A stretch of DNA of 64,000 nucleotides, taken from the NCBI GenBank assembly GCA_014529385.2, contig CM043959.1, positions 10,442,809 to 10,506,808 on the forward strand. Direction: 5' to 3'. The notes under the pieces are model-generated. The model was not told the DNA's origin and did no database searches. It worked only from the letters and a program-made list of their open reading frames with translations. The position numbers and the translations under genes are program-made. The stretch is from Adiantum capillus-veneris (lineage: Eukaryota > Streptophyta > Polypodiopsida > Polypodiales > Pteridaceae). Shown here in pieces: positions 10,758 to 23,653 of the stretch; the first letter of the stretch is position 1; the number at the start of each line of letters is the position of its first letter.

Positions 10758-11440
10758 AATGTAACGGAAATGGCCTATGAACATTGAGAACAAAAAAATT
10801 AAGAGACTATAATGAGCATTTTTAAGAGGCTTCTTTGAGAAAATAGAGGGTGAACTTAATTAGTTTTAACAACATGACATTTATACTTAATTAACTTGGC
10901 ATGATCAATACTTTTGCAAGAGAGAGAGTTAGAGAATTTCACAATAGTTGAGGACCGGATTTATGTGGAGCCGGTCCCCCCCTCCAATAGGCTTTTGTAT
11001 TATAGATTCTCCCATAAAGAGAGACTTGATACAATATAATATTTGGTTTCCTTAAGACCTAGGTGATGCAATGAAGATGGAAAGCTTCATGGATCACAAG
11101 CATGACAGAACCTTTGTAAAAGCATTAGCCATCCCCGGACTCATTCCCAAGGCCTCAAACACCTTCAAAAGTGGAGAGAGCTAGCGGGGAATGAGGGTAG
11201 GAAAGAGGAAGAAGAAACATTCATATGAGCAGAAATAGTTCCTCACTTATCATAAATCTTCTTCCTTAGCATATCATAATAGAATAGTAATGAATATGGA
11301 GAAGATGGCAAGCTTAAGCATTGAAGCATGACTTTTTGTTGGGTTTGTATTCCATAGCCAAGAGTGTTGGTGTAGGCTCTCAACTTCTCAAAAAGCTTGG
11401 AGAAGGAGATGAAGCTCTTGCACTTGGCACTTCCCACAAT

Positions 11441-11442
<2 letters not shown>

Positions 11443-11518
<76 letters not shown>
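11443..11518. repeat. Compound (GT)n(GA)n microsatellite
   Basis: About 17 GT units run directly into about 21 GA units. The site corresponds to the short AC run near 5100 in the LTR of A and near 51253 in the solo LTR, so it is an expanded ancestral LTR microsatellite. Confidence 0.9.
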
Positions 11519-11521
<3 letters not shown>

Positions 11522-11921
11522 ATATGTTGCAAGTAATCCCCCTCCTTGCTTGGGCCGACCCCCTCCCTAGCTCATGCATGAAGGTCATTGGCTCTCTCAA
11601 GCGTAGCCAATCATAAGCCTGGGTCAAGTCAAGCAGTGGAGGTAGTATTTGGACAAGTGTCCTCCTTCCCCCATATAGAGAGAGAGTTTGATAAATGCCT
11701 AATCATTTAATTTATTTAGAAAAATCCTCATTGGACCCCTCTAAGGGTCAACCAATAGTCTTTAGGCACACCTTGAGGGAAACCTAACTGGGGGCTTGAC
11801 ATGTGTCCCTTTTGCCTGTTGAGCAGGGGGTGCCCTTTGGGAGAGAGAGAAGTCATTCAACCTCATCCCCTACTTGTGTGTCTCACACCCTCCTTTAAGG
11901 CATGCATGTTGAATTTCAAGA

Positions 11922-12231
<310 letters not shown>

Positions 12232-12456
12232 TGTTGGAATTAGGGTTGCATAGAAATGCACACAGCTTGGAGAAGACGAAGGAATCTCAAGGCACACAAT
12301 AGAGAGTGTGTTACTTAGTGTGCAATGGGAAATAGATAGCCCTAGAGTGATGGGAGTATATACAATGCATGGGGGAAAAAACCTCCAAAGAGGGAAAAAA
12401 TGCCCTGGTGGTCCTAGTGTGCTCACACACATCACTACCACATGTGTATGGTAACA
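12232..12456 (-). repeat. 3' LTR of C1 (225 bp)
   Basis: On the minus strand it begins TGTTACCATACACATG and ends in a CTAATTCCAACA-type terminus. It matches the right-hand LTR, apart from a ~25-bp local duplication present only there. Confidence 0.9.
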
Positions 12457-12467
12457 AATCCCCTCTG
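12457..12467 (-). promoter_or_regulatory. Polypurine tract of C1
   Basis: The minus strand reads CCAGAGGGGATT directly before the 3' LTR, as expected for the plus-strand primer. Confidence 0.7.
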
Positions 12468-14397
12468 GAGTGATGCAGTGAACAAGAGATGGCACATGAG
12501 TAAAGGGAAGTGCCATGCCCTGATGACATGATGAGTCCACAAAGGGGAGTAAGCCCAAAGCTTTGTGCAAAGCTTCAAGCTTCTCACGAGACAATGCCTT
12601 TGTAAAAAGATCTGCAAGGTTGTCCTGTGCTGGCACATAAGACAAGTTGATCTCTCTTGCTGAGAGCCTCTCCCTGACATAGTGGTAATGCACCTCAATG
12701 TGCTTTGTGCGAGCATGAAAAACTGGGTTCCTCGCAAGTGCCAATGCACTCTGACTGTCAGTGTAGATAGTGTTGGCAGTGTCCTGTCCAACACCCAAAT
12801 CAACCATAAGGTGTCTGAGCCATACACACTCAACCGTAGCTGTGAAGACTGCCCTGTACTCAGCCTCACAACTTGAAGTGGCCATAGTAGGTTGCTTCTT
12901 GCTCAACCATGATATACATGAATTGCCAAGCATGAAACTAAAACCACTTGTGGACATTCTCTTGTCAAAAAAACCAGCCCAATTTGAGTTTGAAAAAGCA
13001 TGTAAGTCTGGCGGCAATGATCCCCCTTTGGGATGAAACAAGCCAAGATGTAAAGTGCCACTAAGGTAGCGGAAAATCCTCTTGACAGCCTGCCAATGCT
13101 TAGACCCTGGGCTATGCATAAATTTGCTTACCAGTGAGACTGCAAACTGAATATCCGGCCTCGTGTTGCATACATAAATGAGGCAACCAACAGCAGTTTG
13201 GTAAAGAGTGACATCAGCAGGATCGCCAACATCATGTAGACTCAACTTCAAACCTGTTTCCATGGGAGTGGCAATAGGTTTGCAATCCTCAAGTCCAAAG
13301 TTACATAGCGATGTCTATATGTAACTTTTCTAACACAAGGCAATACCACCATCACATTGCTTAAATTGTATGCCCAAATAATGATGCAACAACCCCAAAT
13401 CTTTCATCTTGAAAGTAGCATTCAAATCAGCCTTAAATTCAGCAATATGTCTCTCATTTGGTCCAGTGATCAGCAAATCATCGACATAAAGAACCAGAAT
13501 GAGAAGTACATCACCCTCACACTTTACATAAAATGTGCTTTCTATTGGACTATTACAAAAGCCTCATTTAACCAAATGAGTGTCAACTTTCTCATACCAA
13601 GCACAAGGAGATTGCTTCAACCCATACAAAGCCTTCTTACATCTGCACACTTTGTCCTGTTGTATTTTTATGACAAAACCGCGAGGCTGCGTTACATAAA
13701 CTTCCTCAAATATGTCACCATTCAAGAAAGCAGTATTAATGTTTGATTGATGTACATCCCAACCAAAATGAGCTACCAATGCACATAGAAAATGCACAGT
13801 AGTCATATGACAAGTGGGAGCAAAGGTCTCTTCATAATCTATGCCTTTTTGCTGTGCATAACCCTTTGCAACAAGTCGAGCCTTATGGTGATCGATCACC
13901 CACTTTGTACCAATGGCCTTTTTGCCAGGAGAAAAATCACATAAAGTCCATGTGTCATTTTCTATAAGTGCATCATATTTTGATTGCATGGGAGCCATCC
14001 AATTTTCTAAATTTTGTGCTTCATCAAAATACAGAGGCTCCTCAACATCATGTAAGCTAGACACAACCAAAGCATAACAATCTGATGCATAAGATGCATG
14101 GTGAGAGCCTGAACAAGTACGACTAGACAAAGGTGCATCCAATTTGTTGTCACGCAAAGTGTGCACCAGCCATTTTGGCATACCTTTAGCCTGCTCATTT
14201 TCAACCCTTTCCTCATCAAGTACATCATGTACATCTGCAACAGTAATAGGCTGATCTGTAACATTTTTAGAAACCCCCATAGGATTTACATTAGCCTCAT
14301 TAGAACTTACATTCGTATCTCCACAACTGAAAAGAGGCAACAAAGTGTCATAAATGTCTTGTGAGCTTACATTACTATCTCTAGTACATGACAGCAA
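12457..14397 (-). pseudogene. C1 reverse transcriptase and RNase H
   Basis: Read leftward, the RT starts with W-M-A-P-M-Q-S and the A-R-L-V-A-K-G-Y-A-Q block, then F-A-P-T and T-A-F-L-N-G-D. The K-A-L-Y-G-L-K-Q-S-P segment follows at ~13630 and the Y-V-D-D catalytic box near 13480. RNase H shows the D-S-Q-S-A-L-A-L-A-R and H-I-E-V-H-Y-H-Y-V-R-E motifs and the S-S-C-E-A-E-Y-R-A motif. Stops and a frameshift break it between 13563 and 13264. A stretch between G-T-K-W-V and D-H-H-K-A is deleted compared with C3. The last frame (13263-12220) runs through into the LTR. Confidence 0.9.
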
Positions 14398-14400
14398 GGG

Positions 14401-15702
14401 CTAAACAGAATCTTCCACAAACACTACATCCCGTGAAACCAGAATATGTTTTGTTTGCGGATGATACAACCTGTAACCTTTGCTTTCAGCACTATAACAA
14501 ACAAAAATACATTTGACAGCCTTATCATGCAGTTTTCTATGTTGTGTTTGTGGCACCAAAGCATATGCCAAACAACCAAAAACACGCATGTGCTCAATAG
14601 AAGGCTTTCTATCATGCCATGCTTCATATGGAATAATAGATTGCAAAGCTTTCATAGGACACCTGGTTAGTACATAAGTGGCACACATGATGGCCTCAAG
14701 CCAAAGATTATGCGACAAAGATTGACTTTTGACCATACATCGTGTCATTCCCGTAAGTGACCTGTTTTTCCCTCTCAGCAACACCATTTTGCTGAGGTGT
14801 ATAAGGCACTGTACATTGGTGTTCTATCCCACGACTAGCCATAAATGCATTGAAGTCATGAGACGTATACTCCCCCTCTCGATCGGAACGGAGGGTGCCC
14901 ATAGTACATTTCGAGACATTTTCAGCCATAGCCAGAAATTGTTTGAAGCACATAAAAACTTCGGACTTTGCTTTAAGCGAAAATACCCATGCATGCCTGG
15001 AGTAATCACCAAGGACGGAGTTTGCATGGGTCCACAAACATCACTATGCACAAGCTGCAACCTGCATGTGGCCCTAACTGAACCAGCCTTTAGAAACTTA
15101 CGCTACATTTTACCCAAAGTACAACCTTCACAAACATGTTTGATAGGTGCTTCAAGAGACGGCAAAGAAGCAACCATATCATATTTCTGCAAACGTAGCA
15201 AACTTGCAAAATTCAGATGATCAAAACGTGCATGCCAAAGTTTTGCATGTGAAATAGCCCTTGAATCTGCAAAAACATTTGCAAAATTTTGTCCACACTT
15301 GTCATAAAAAGTGAGCTTATACAGCCCATGGCACAAAAGGCTAGATGCAACAATTTCATCACCAAAACTGAGATCATGAACTATACATCTATCATCCACA
15401 AATTTGAACTACAAGTCCAAGTCTAGCAAGTGTGGATACAGAAAAAAGATTCTTCTTGATTGCAGGTACATAAAGTGTAGCAACAAGTGTGAAAGAACTA
15501 CCATTAGCAGTAGTAAGCACAATCTTTCCAACTCCTTGAACCGGATAAGAGGCATTGTTGGCACAAGTGACTGAATTCCCATGAGGGACAGACTCGAGAG
15601 AAGTGAACAATTCATGATGTGAGGTAATGTGCTTTGTAGCACCACTATCGAAATACCACACATGTGAATCTGCAGCAACTGACAAGCATGCATCATGGAC
15701 AA
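14401..15702 (-). pseudogene. C1 protease and integrase
   Basis: The protease loop W-Y-F-D-S-G-A-T-K-H lies near 15635-15665. The integrase zinc region has H-A-R-F-D-H-L-N and a C-E-G-C pair near 15115. The core carries H-S-D-V-C-G-P (~15045), R-S-D-R-E-G-E-Y (~14880) and N-G-V-A-E-R-E (~14775), which supply the D, D and E residues. Frame changes occur near 15400 and 15060, so no continuous Pol is encoded. The protease-integrase-RT order is diagnostic of Ty1/copia. Confidence 0.9.
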
Positions 15703-15709
15703 CAGGATT

Positions 15710-16755
15710 CTAAGTGCACTCTACGCTAAAAGCCCATTGTGCATCAACATCAGCATTACAGTCTATTTTTACAGAAGACTCAACAATGGCTGCATTTGTA
15801 GTGGAGCCAACTTTTGCAGTGAAACCACCCTCTTTCTTCTTAGCCTCTTTGGCATTCAACTTAGGACACAACTTGATCAAGTGATCATTAGCTTTATAAT
15901 AATGGCAATGCATTTTATTTTTGCCCTTACCATCAAAATTTCCAAACAAATTGCTGCCAACAGAAGCATTAGGAACATAATTTTTTCCACTCGCAGACAG
16001 AACCATAAGAAGTGGCTGTATTGCTGTTACCACCCTTTCTTTGAGAAGCAATAAAAGCCTGTTCAACTGCACGCTACCTAGTCCTATTTTTTTAAAAAAA
16101 GTGACTCTTGTAACATTAATGTGAATAATGCATCAAACTTGACAACTTCATGATTTCCTTGGGTCATAAGTCTCCAAGTACTAGCAAAAGTCTGCTAAGA
16201 ATCTGGTAAGTCATCAAGAACAGTCTGCACAAGAGAACCATTTGAAATGACTTCACCTGCAGAAATAAGTTGCTCATTGATATCCTTGACACTAGCAAGG
16301 AAAGTGTCCATATCATCTTCCTCATGCATAATCTTCAACTCCAACTCTTCACCCAACAAAGCAATTTCAGCCTCATTGCGACTTGCATAAAGACCAGCCA
16401 AAATATCCCAAGCCTATTTTGCAGACTTTGCTCAACGGATGTGAGGAACAATATTGCACTTCATAGACAACACAATCAATGCATGAGCCTACGCATCCTT
16501 TACATCCCAACGAGCTTGTTTTGCCGTAAGAAAAACAACTCTAATAGCAGCAATCCTTGCAGCAAGACCTGCAACATCCTCAACATCGCCAGCATCCTCA
16601 GAACCAGGATGTACATCAATGCCTTGCACAATATTCTAGATACCCTTTGACACAAGAACATGTTTCATCATGTAAGCCCACATAAGATAATTGTCTCCAT
16701 CCAACCTGTCCTCAGCAGCAAACATCTTGAACACATCTGTGTTGTTCTCAGCCAT
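15710..16755 (-). pseudogene. C1 gag
   Basis: The start ATG is at 16755 (M-A-E-N-N-T-D-V-F-K-M-F), matched by the C3 gag at 29846. A stop truncates the first frame after V-L-V-S-K-G-I. Later frames keep the E-L-K-I-M-H-E-E-D-D-M-D-T-F-L capsid segment (16195-16401). The zinc knuckle near 15880-15930 reads C-H-Y-Y-K-A-N-D-H-L-I-K-L-C: the second Cys ligand has changed to Tyr, whereas C3 keeps it. Confidence 0.85.
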
Positions 16756-17090
16756 GGTAAATGTTGCACCTGATGTAAAAACTACCCAGAAATAGGAGAA
16801 ACAGAGCGGGAAAAACACTTGCTATATAGCACAAACCATAGAAGACTATAAGGAACCTGTTATGTAGAAATCGGCACTCACAGAAATTCTGCACAAAATG
16901 ACAAAATTGTCTGTGCAGACTTGCCTGTAGTGGAAATGGAGGCCGAAATAAGCCCAATTCAAAATCTGAGCAGACTGAGATCTACCAGCTCTCCCAAAAG
17001 TATTTGTTGAGCTGCGAACACTCGCCAAACGTCACTATAATCGAAGAAAGTGAGCAGGTGTGTGCTGGCGACTAAGCCCGAGAGGACGTA

Positions 17091-17106
17091 ACCTGCTCTA
17101 ATACCA
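17091..17106 (-). promoter_or_regulatory. Primer-binding site of C1 (initiator tRNA-Met)
   Basis: The minus strand reads TGGTATTAGAGCAGGT two bases inside the 5' LTR, close to the TGGTATCAGAGC consensus. Confidence 0.85.
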
Positions 17107-17108
17107 AT

Positions 17109-17360
17109 TGTTAGAATTAGGGTTGAAGATAAACACACACAACTTGGAGAAGATGAATGAAGCTCAAGGCACACAATAGAGAATGTTTTACTTAGTGTGC
17201 AATGGAAAGATAGATAGCCCTAGAGTGATGGGTGTATATACAATGCACGGGGGATCAAACCTCCTAAAGAGGGAAAAAATGCCCCGGCGGTCCTAGTGTG
17301 TTCACACACATGTGGTAGTTATGTGGTCACACACATCACTACCACATGTATATGGTAACA
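17109..17360 (-). repeat. 5' LTR of C1 (252 bp)
   Basis: It starts (minus strand) TGTTACCATATACATG and ends CTAATTCTAACA. It is 27 bp longer than the left LTR because a GTGGT...CACACA segment is repeated at about 17314-17340. Confidence 0.9.
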
Positions 17361-17737
17361 CTTGCCCCCTCCTTATAGGGATTGGATTTGACTTCAAGCA
17401 CATGCCTACCTTCAAGCATGCACCTTTGTTGTCAAGCATCTCATGCAATTTTAATTTCAAGCATAGTCCTAGCTTAACTAAGGTTTAAATACTTTTAACA
17501 CTAAACTTTGGAGGTCTTTAATGAAGCTAACCCTAAGGTCTTTAAGCTCCATTAGCTAGCATTTCTCTTTGATGTACCATCTTTCATTTGGAACCCTTTA
17601 ACTTTGGCCCCATGTTGAGATAGATCCATAAGCACATGTCTATATTCTAACACTTGTTCCGTTTATTCTCCCACATTAAATGATCAGTTTAATATGAGAA
17701 AATCATTTGGTTTGGTTAGATATTAGATTTTAGGACA
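17361..17737 (-). repeat. 5' LTR of element B, 5' section
   Basis: The sequence resumes the unit broken at 12231 and runs to TTAGGACA at 17737, so the LTR starts TGTCCTAAAATC on the minus strand. The A-family block AAATGATTTTCTCAT followed by ATTTAATGTGGGAG lies near this start. Both parts together give an LTR of about 1.85 kb. Confidence 0.85.
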
Positions 17738-18314
17738 AGAATTGTGTATTGAAACTTGTATAAAAGTGTAAATTGTGTATTTTTTGCATAGACCCGTGGG
17801 GAGGGGTATCTCTCAAAAAGATGGGTGGGAAATCTAAATTATGGAAGATTTTCTCATTTTTCATCCATCTTTTCTCAAAAAGATGGGAGGGAAATCTAAA
17901 TTATGGAAGATTTTCTCATTTTTCATCCATCTTTTAAAATAGAAATGGCTAATGTTGCCTATAATTGTAAGTTTGACCCCTACTATTTGGAATCTTTCAA
18001 AGCCAATATTTTTGTACACATGGCCTAAGAAGACTAAGAAGACGCCATTGAGGAAGTAATGATTTAAGGCCTATTTTGACCATTTGTCACTTTTAGGATG
18101 AGGGTTCTATTTTGGTCGTGGTATTTGACATAAATATTTTCCCAACATGGCCTGAGCTCACTATAGATGTGGCCTAGGAGTCTCTATATCCTTTTTCTTG
18201 TACCATTTGATCTATAGAATCCTAAAGATGGTAAAATCTTTAGAAAGTAGGGATGTAATTTTCAATGAGAAAAATATGTACACAAAGATTACTTAGAAAG
18301 AAAAAAAAAAGATA
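17738..18314. repeat. Non-coding interval with 62-bp tandem duplication
   Basis: Two near-identical units lie at 17811-17872 and 17873-17934, each starting TCTCAAAAAGATGGG and differing at one or two bases. The rest (17935-18314) is AT-rich and shows no coding signal. Confidence 0.85.
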
Positions 18315-20039
18315 TAGGTGATGAGTACATGTAGCTTGAGGACGATGAAGACTCAAGGAGTGCAAACGGTGATAACGTGCAACAATGTCAACCAAATGAG
18401 GACCTCAACCTATTTCCCGAAGATCCAAAAGAGAAAGTATACCTCCAGAAAGGTTGCTCCTTCCTTCAACCATCTCTTGATCTCATATTCTAGAGAGACG
18501 GAATCATATGAAGAAGCTATGCATCATGAATCCAAAGAAGAATGGATGAAGAGATTTCAAGTGGAGATTGACTCATTACATCGCAACCAAACATGGGAGT
18601 TGGTTGAGTTGCCTAAAGGTAAGTGGGCATTGCAGAACAAATGGGTGTATAAGCTGAAGAAAGAAGAAGGTGGGAAGAAAAGGTACAAGTCCACGCTTGT
18701 GGTAAAAGGGTGTTCTCAAAAGAAAGGTATTGACTTCAATGAGATAGTTTCTATTGTTGTAAAAATGAACTCAATTAGTCTTGTCTTAATCCTTGTGGCT
18801 GCACAAGATTTAAATCTTGAGAAAATGGATGTAAATATGGCATTCCTTTATGGTGACTTAGAGGAGGAAATTTACATGATTCAACCAAAGGGGTGAAGTA
18901 AAAGGTAAGGAGAAAATGGTTTGCAGATTAAAGAAGAGCTTGTATGGTTTAAAGCAAGCATCAAGATAGTGGTACTTGAAGTTTGATCAATGGATGTTGG
19001 ATTAGGGATTCACAAAATGCAGCTCAGATCACCGCATCTACACAAAGAATTTGGTAGATGGGAAGTTCATCATCCTAATGTTGTATGTTGATGACATGTT
19101 GATTGCAAGTTCTAACATGCAAGACATCAAAGACCTAAAAGAGGAGCTATCTAAATATTTTTCAATGAAAGATTTAGGTGCTACAAAGAAGATAGTTGGC
19201 ATGAATATATCAAGGGACATGATGAAGAAGACAATAAAGCTATCTCAGGAGGATTACATCAAGAAGATACTAGAAAGGTTTGCAATGCAAAATGCAAAAA
19301 TGGTTTCTACACCTTTGGCTGGTCACTTTAAACTAACCAAGGATATGTGTCCAAAGACACAAGAGGAGATAGCCTATATGTCTAAAGTTCCATATGCTGC
19401 AGTGGTAGGTTCTCTTATGTATGCTATGGTTTGGACAAGGCCAGACATTGCACATCCAATGGGAGTTGTAAGTAGGTTCATGGACAGCCCAGGTACGGAG
19501 CACTGCCAAGCTGTGAAATTAGGTATCTAAAAGGGACAACAACAAATGCTTTATATTTTGGAGGCACTGATATTTTCTTACAAGAGTATGTTGATGTAGA
19601 TATGGCAGGTGACAAAGATACTCAAAGGGGCACTACTGGCTATACCTTCACAGTTGGAGACGGAACAGTAATCTGGGCTTCAAAGCTGCAGAAAGTGGTT
19701 TCACTTTCTACCACGGAAGCAGAATATGTAGCAACGACGGAGGCAAACAAAGAGATTTTGTGGCTTCACAGATTCTTGGAGGATCTTGGATGCAAGCAAG
19801 ACAATTGTGTCTTGTACAATGACAGTCAAAGCGCCATTTATCTTGCAAAGAAATCAGCCTTTCACTCAAGGGTAAAGCACATTGATGTGAGATATCACTT
19901 CATACATACTCTTTTGGAAGAGGGACTGCCAAAGCTAGGGAAGGTGCACACAAGTGAAAATATCGCAGACATGTTTACAAAGGTAGTCAACAAGGAGAAG
20001 TTGAGCTTTTGCTCATCTTCAATCAGCATTCAAGGATAA
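18315..20039 (+). pseudogene. Element C2: Ty1/copia RT-RNase H, 5'-truncated
   Basis: The linker before RT and the RT itself run from 18318, with the motifs W-M-K-R-F, T-W-E-L-V-E-L-P, L-V-V-K-G-C-S-Q-K-K and N-M-A-F-L-Y-G-D-L. A stop at 18894-18896 and two more near 18975 and 19005 interrupt it. The next frame (19051-19530) has the catalytic L-Y-V-D-D-M-L-I and P-Y-A-A-V-V-G-S-L-M-Y. RNase H follows in a third frame (19602-20039) with L-S-T-T-E-A-E-Y, N-D-S-Q-S-A-I-Y and H-I-D-V-R-Y-H-F-I. Gag, protease and integrase are absent, so the element is truncated on its left. Its RT differs clearly from C1 and C3, so it is another copia lineage. Confidence 0.92.
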
Positions 20040-20088
20040 GAAGCCAGGATGCAAATCAATCACAGATTTGGTGTGGAGATCAGTCTCC

Positions 20089-20098
20089 AAGTGGGAGA
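20089..20098 (+). promoter_or_regulatory. Polypurine tract of C2
   Basis: AAGTGGGAGA followed by TTGTTAAG is a typical tract-LTR junction of Tnt1/Tork-like copia elements. Confidence 0.85.
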
Positions 20099-20099
20099 T

Positions 20100-21340
20100 T
20101 GTTAAGTATGGAGTCTAATTTATCCCTTGTTTTGTATTAAAAACGCGCATTTGTAAGGCCCATGTTATGAAGAGAAACCATCGTGCGTGAAGAAAAATTA
20201 CTCATCAAAAAACCAAAAATTCCATGGCCAGTCTTGAGCTTCACTTGAGACTGGCTTTTCCAAAATATTATGGCCGGCCAACGATAAAAAAGTGGTAAAA
20301 AAACGGTCGGCTCGTTGGTGATGGTCGGTGGATGAAAGTCAATGGCCTGTGGCCTAATTCAAAATTGGGCTTGTCTTCTCAAGGGTGGCCATACAGGGGC
20401 GCATGCGAGAATTCAACTTGGACTTGTCTACACAAGGGCGCGTACAAACGGCTGCGTCTCATGAGAGAGGACATCCCTTTTGGACTATAAAAGGAGGCCT
20501 TTTCTACACACAAAAACGGATTGAAGAGGTGACACATTGTGAAGTTGATGCAACAAAGTGGCAAGAGGTGGTGAGAGTGAAGCAAGGGTGGGAGCACTAA
20601 AAGGGTATAGTCCCTTTGTAATCTAATTCTTATTTTGAAGTACTAAATCCATTGAGTGGCTGCTTTTATGTGGATGTAGACCAGATTAGGTGAACCACGT
20701 ATATTATATGTGCTCTCTCTCTCGCTCTCTCTAGTCTATAATCTCTCATTTGTGAAAAAACATCTCTCTCCATTAAGTAAACTACTCTTCTATCTATTTA
20801 GCTACGTCTTATTTCTTAAGAAAACCAAGGGAATATTCTTGATTTTTCTAGCACTTTTTAGACAAAACACAAAGACCCCCCCCCCAACACACACACACAC
20901 ACACACACATGCCACTAATGAGAATTTTTAAACCACACATTAGTGTGTGTTCATCACTAATAAGATTCTCTATTTAGCACTCCCATTAATGATAAATTAC
21001 TTTTGTTTAGTTCTACAAGTGGTTCCTTTTCTTGATTTGTGCATGTGGATTGGTTTTTGCAAATTGCTATTGATTGAGCCCTCTATCACGCAATTAACTC
21101 ACAATTTGATGTAGCCTTCATGTTCTCACTAGGACGATCAAAAAGTCTTGATTTGAGTTTGGATAATGAAAATTTAATCATTAGAGTTTCAAATTGAACA
21201 CATCTTGATTAATTTGTGCTTCATTTAGTGGCACCTTGCATTAATTTAGTGTCACTATTAGAAAATCCTTCATTTGATTAAGTAGACGGGTTGCCATTTT
21301 TTGAGCTATAACCCACAAGCTAACGACGAGCTGGGGGTCA
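20100..21340 (+). repeat. 3' LTR of C2 (right edge not resolved)
   Basis: The LTR starts TGTTAAGTATGGAG. A TATA box (TATAAAAGG, 20486-20494) sits ~390 bases in. Its extent downstream is unknown because no second LTR copy is present; a TCAACA near 21340 is one possible end. It contains a poly-C/(CA)n run at 20876-20909. Confidence 0.55.
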
Positions 21341-22075
21341 ACATAGACACACAATTTCTCCCAAATTTGATACAATTATCAAAGACAACAAAATATATTT
21401 TCAAGAGAAATTAAGTTTGGAAAGTATTTTGTCTTTGTTTATAAAATTTCAATATAAGGTCCACGGCAAAATAAAGAAAGATAAATATGCTATCAAAGTT
21501 CTCTTTCGTATATTAAACATTTTGCAAGAAACGTCTAGCCTCCAAAATTAATATATATTAATTCAAGAAGCTAATTTTGTAATTTTGACATCTTAGATGA
21601 TGTTTTATGTAGCTTTTAACCTCAACTACACGCTCAAACACCATTTTCCCTTTGGTTTGAGTGGCTGAATGACTATGTTTTGATGCCGAATGTGAACGTT
21701 ATGACATTGTCAAACTGCAGTCCCTTGTAATTCTGCTAGCAAAATTAGGTTGTAGTTGCAAAAAGTGGTTTAGTAATCTTACAAATGAATTTTTTATTTT
21801 TTTCCAAGAAAATACCTATAGTAATGAGTTGGGCTAAGATATAATTTCTCTTTAGAAGTATGGTTGTAACTTGGCTTGAAACTTGATTTCTCCAACAAAA
21901 AACGATTTGTGCTTGAACTCTAGGATTTTTGCATACAAATATGACTTTCTCCAAACTCCAACATAAGTTTTGTAAAGAAAAATTCTTGGACTCTGACAAG
22001 AAATACATTGCAAAAGTAGGATCCAAAATATAACTTCATGAGAAATCTTAGTTTTTCTACAGGACTAGAGCATAT
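21341..22075. other. Unassigned AT-rich interval
   Basis: No coding signal, repeat or terminal structure was recognised. The only longer frame, on the minus strand at 21745-22026, has no known motif. Confidence 0.5.
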
Positions 22076-22945
22076 TGTTAGCAGCGGCTAACACAAGCTA
22101 CACTGAATATGCATCAAGCAGGAGATATGCTATGGTTTTGCATAATATTTCCAACTCACTTTGTATAAGTCTTGGGCTCATTTGGAGTTCCAAAGTTGTA
22201 TATGTTAGTTAGAGGGATCAAGCTTAAACCCATAGTAGAAGGGATTGTGGTGAAAGTCTTTAAAAGGAAGCCTTTACGCAAGGAGGCTTCATTCTTGAAT
22301 ATCCACTCTTGAAGATCCACTTTTGAGAGCTCTCTCTCTCTCTCTCTTGAGTGTTATTCTATGGATGGCCTAGCCTTGAGCTTAATGCCCATGCTTAAAA
22401 GGCTAGGACTAATCCATTGTAATTAGAGAAGCTTGATTAATCTAATTCCTATTTTCTTATTAGTCTACTTCTTCTCTACATTTAATTACGTCCTTAATTT
22501 AGTATTACACTCTCATTAGTCTAGATTTGACAAAGGTATGTACTTCTTGCTATTAACCACTCTTATTCTTCTATAAGCATTCAATTTGTGATATTTAGCA
22601 TCACTAATTAGGTTGATTAAGTTGGATCTTAATCTTTTAACTAATGTGTGCTCCATATTGCTTGCTTGTGTGTAGATAGGTTTTAGAAACTCTAGCACTA
22701 TTCACCTCGTGTGTGTAGCTATTGATGAAGTGCCGTGATTGACATGTGGTGATTGGAGAGGCCAATACCAATGCAATTAGTGTGTGCTTATCATTAGTGT
22801 TCTTGGGGTTTCTAGTCTATGGTAAGCCGGACTTCAGTGGACTTGATGTCTGTAGGAGTTGATTGATTAGTGATTAGAGTATGTATAGAGTTAGTCTTGC
22901 CATGGCTAATTTCTACTTGCATTGGATAGGTGCTCTCTTGAATCC

Positions 22946-22963
22946 TCCCTGGCAACGGCGCCA
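22946..22963 (-). promoter_or_regulatory. Primer-binding site, tRNA-Asp type
   Basis: The minus strand reads TGGCGCCGTTGCCAGGGA. It is complementary to the 3' end of plant tRNA-Asp with one mismatch and lies two bases from the LTR end at 22966. This primer type is known in Athila/Tat-like gypsy elements. Confidence 0.85.
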
Positions 22964-23407
22964 AATGTTGGGAGATGTTGTAGCAATGACCTAATCACAA
23001 CCCACACAAAACTATCAAATCCATGGATCGGAAACCCGGCTAGGGCATGGAAGCACGAGCATCGGATGCATATAAATAGAGGATTCAAGAGAATACCTCA
23101 CCAATGCAAGTAGAGATTAGCCATGTCAAGACTAAATCTAAACATACTCTAATCACCAATCAATCCACTTCTTCACACATCAAGTCCATCAAAGTCCGAC
23201 TTGCCAATCTTATGGAGTCACAAGAACACAATCAACACAAGCATCAATGATCAAGGCACACACTAATTGCATTGAAGTTGGCTTTCCCAATCTTCACATG
23301 CCAACCAAGTTACTCTAATCACATCACACACAAGTGGCATTTAGCTCAAGGCTCCCAAATCTTCACACTTAAGCACACAATTAGGCACAAACTCTAATGA
23401 CATGACC

Positions 23408-23653
23408 TCGGGGGGTTCACTATGTGTAAAACTACCATATCACGTGCATTCAAAACATGTTTGAAAAACCCCTTATTTATGAATTTTTTTGGCAATATAA
23501 TGTACCCTTTTCTTTTAAAATATGTAAGTTTTTTTCAAATTTGGAAAAATAATGTCCTTGTGTATGTATATTTCTATAAGTTTCAAGAACTTTAATTACC
23601 CTTCTGTTGAACTCACGTGATAGGTTACGTTTTTCTTAGGTGACCTCCTCGGG
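23408..23653. mobile_element. 246-bp MITE with 9-bp target duplication (Mutator-like)
   Basis: The 9-mer GACATGACC flanks the insert at 23399-23407 and 23654-23662. The ends are imperfect inverted repeats (left TCGGGGGGTTCAC; right, inverted, CCCGAGGAGGTCAC), and both reach an ATCACGTG block. The left LTR arm lacks this insert. A 9-bp duplication is characteristic of Mutator-like elements; the family is inferred from that alone. Confidence 0.75.

Larger units (their letters stand above)
12232..17360 (-). mobile_element. Element C1: Ty1/copia LTR retrotransposon, full length but decayed
   Basis: Two LTRs (12232-12456 and 17109-17360) flank gag, protease, integrase, RT and RNase H in copia order on the minus strand, with a tRNA-Met primer site and a polypurine tract in place. 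The flanks CTCAC (12227-12231) and CTTGC (17361-17365) look like a 5-bp target duplication with two transitions. The LTRs differ by roughly one base in ten by eye, so the insertion is not young. Element C3 (29258-33345) is a close relative. Confidence 0.93.

Noticed and set aside
13357-15220. Plus-strand frames of 129 and 163 aa
   Set aside because: Antisense shadows of the C1 integrase and RT, whose motifs are clear on the minus strand.
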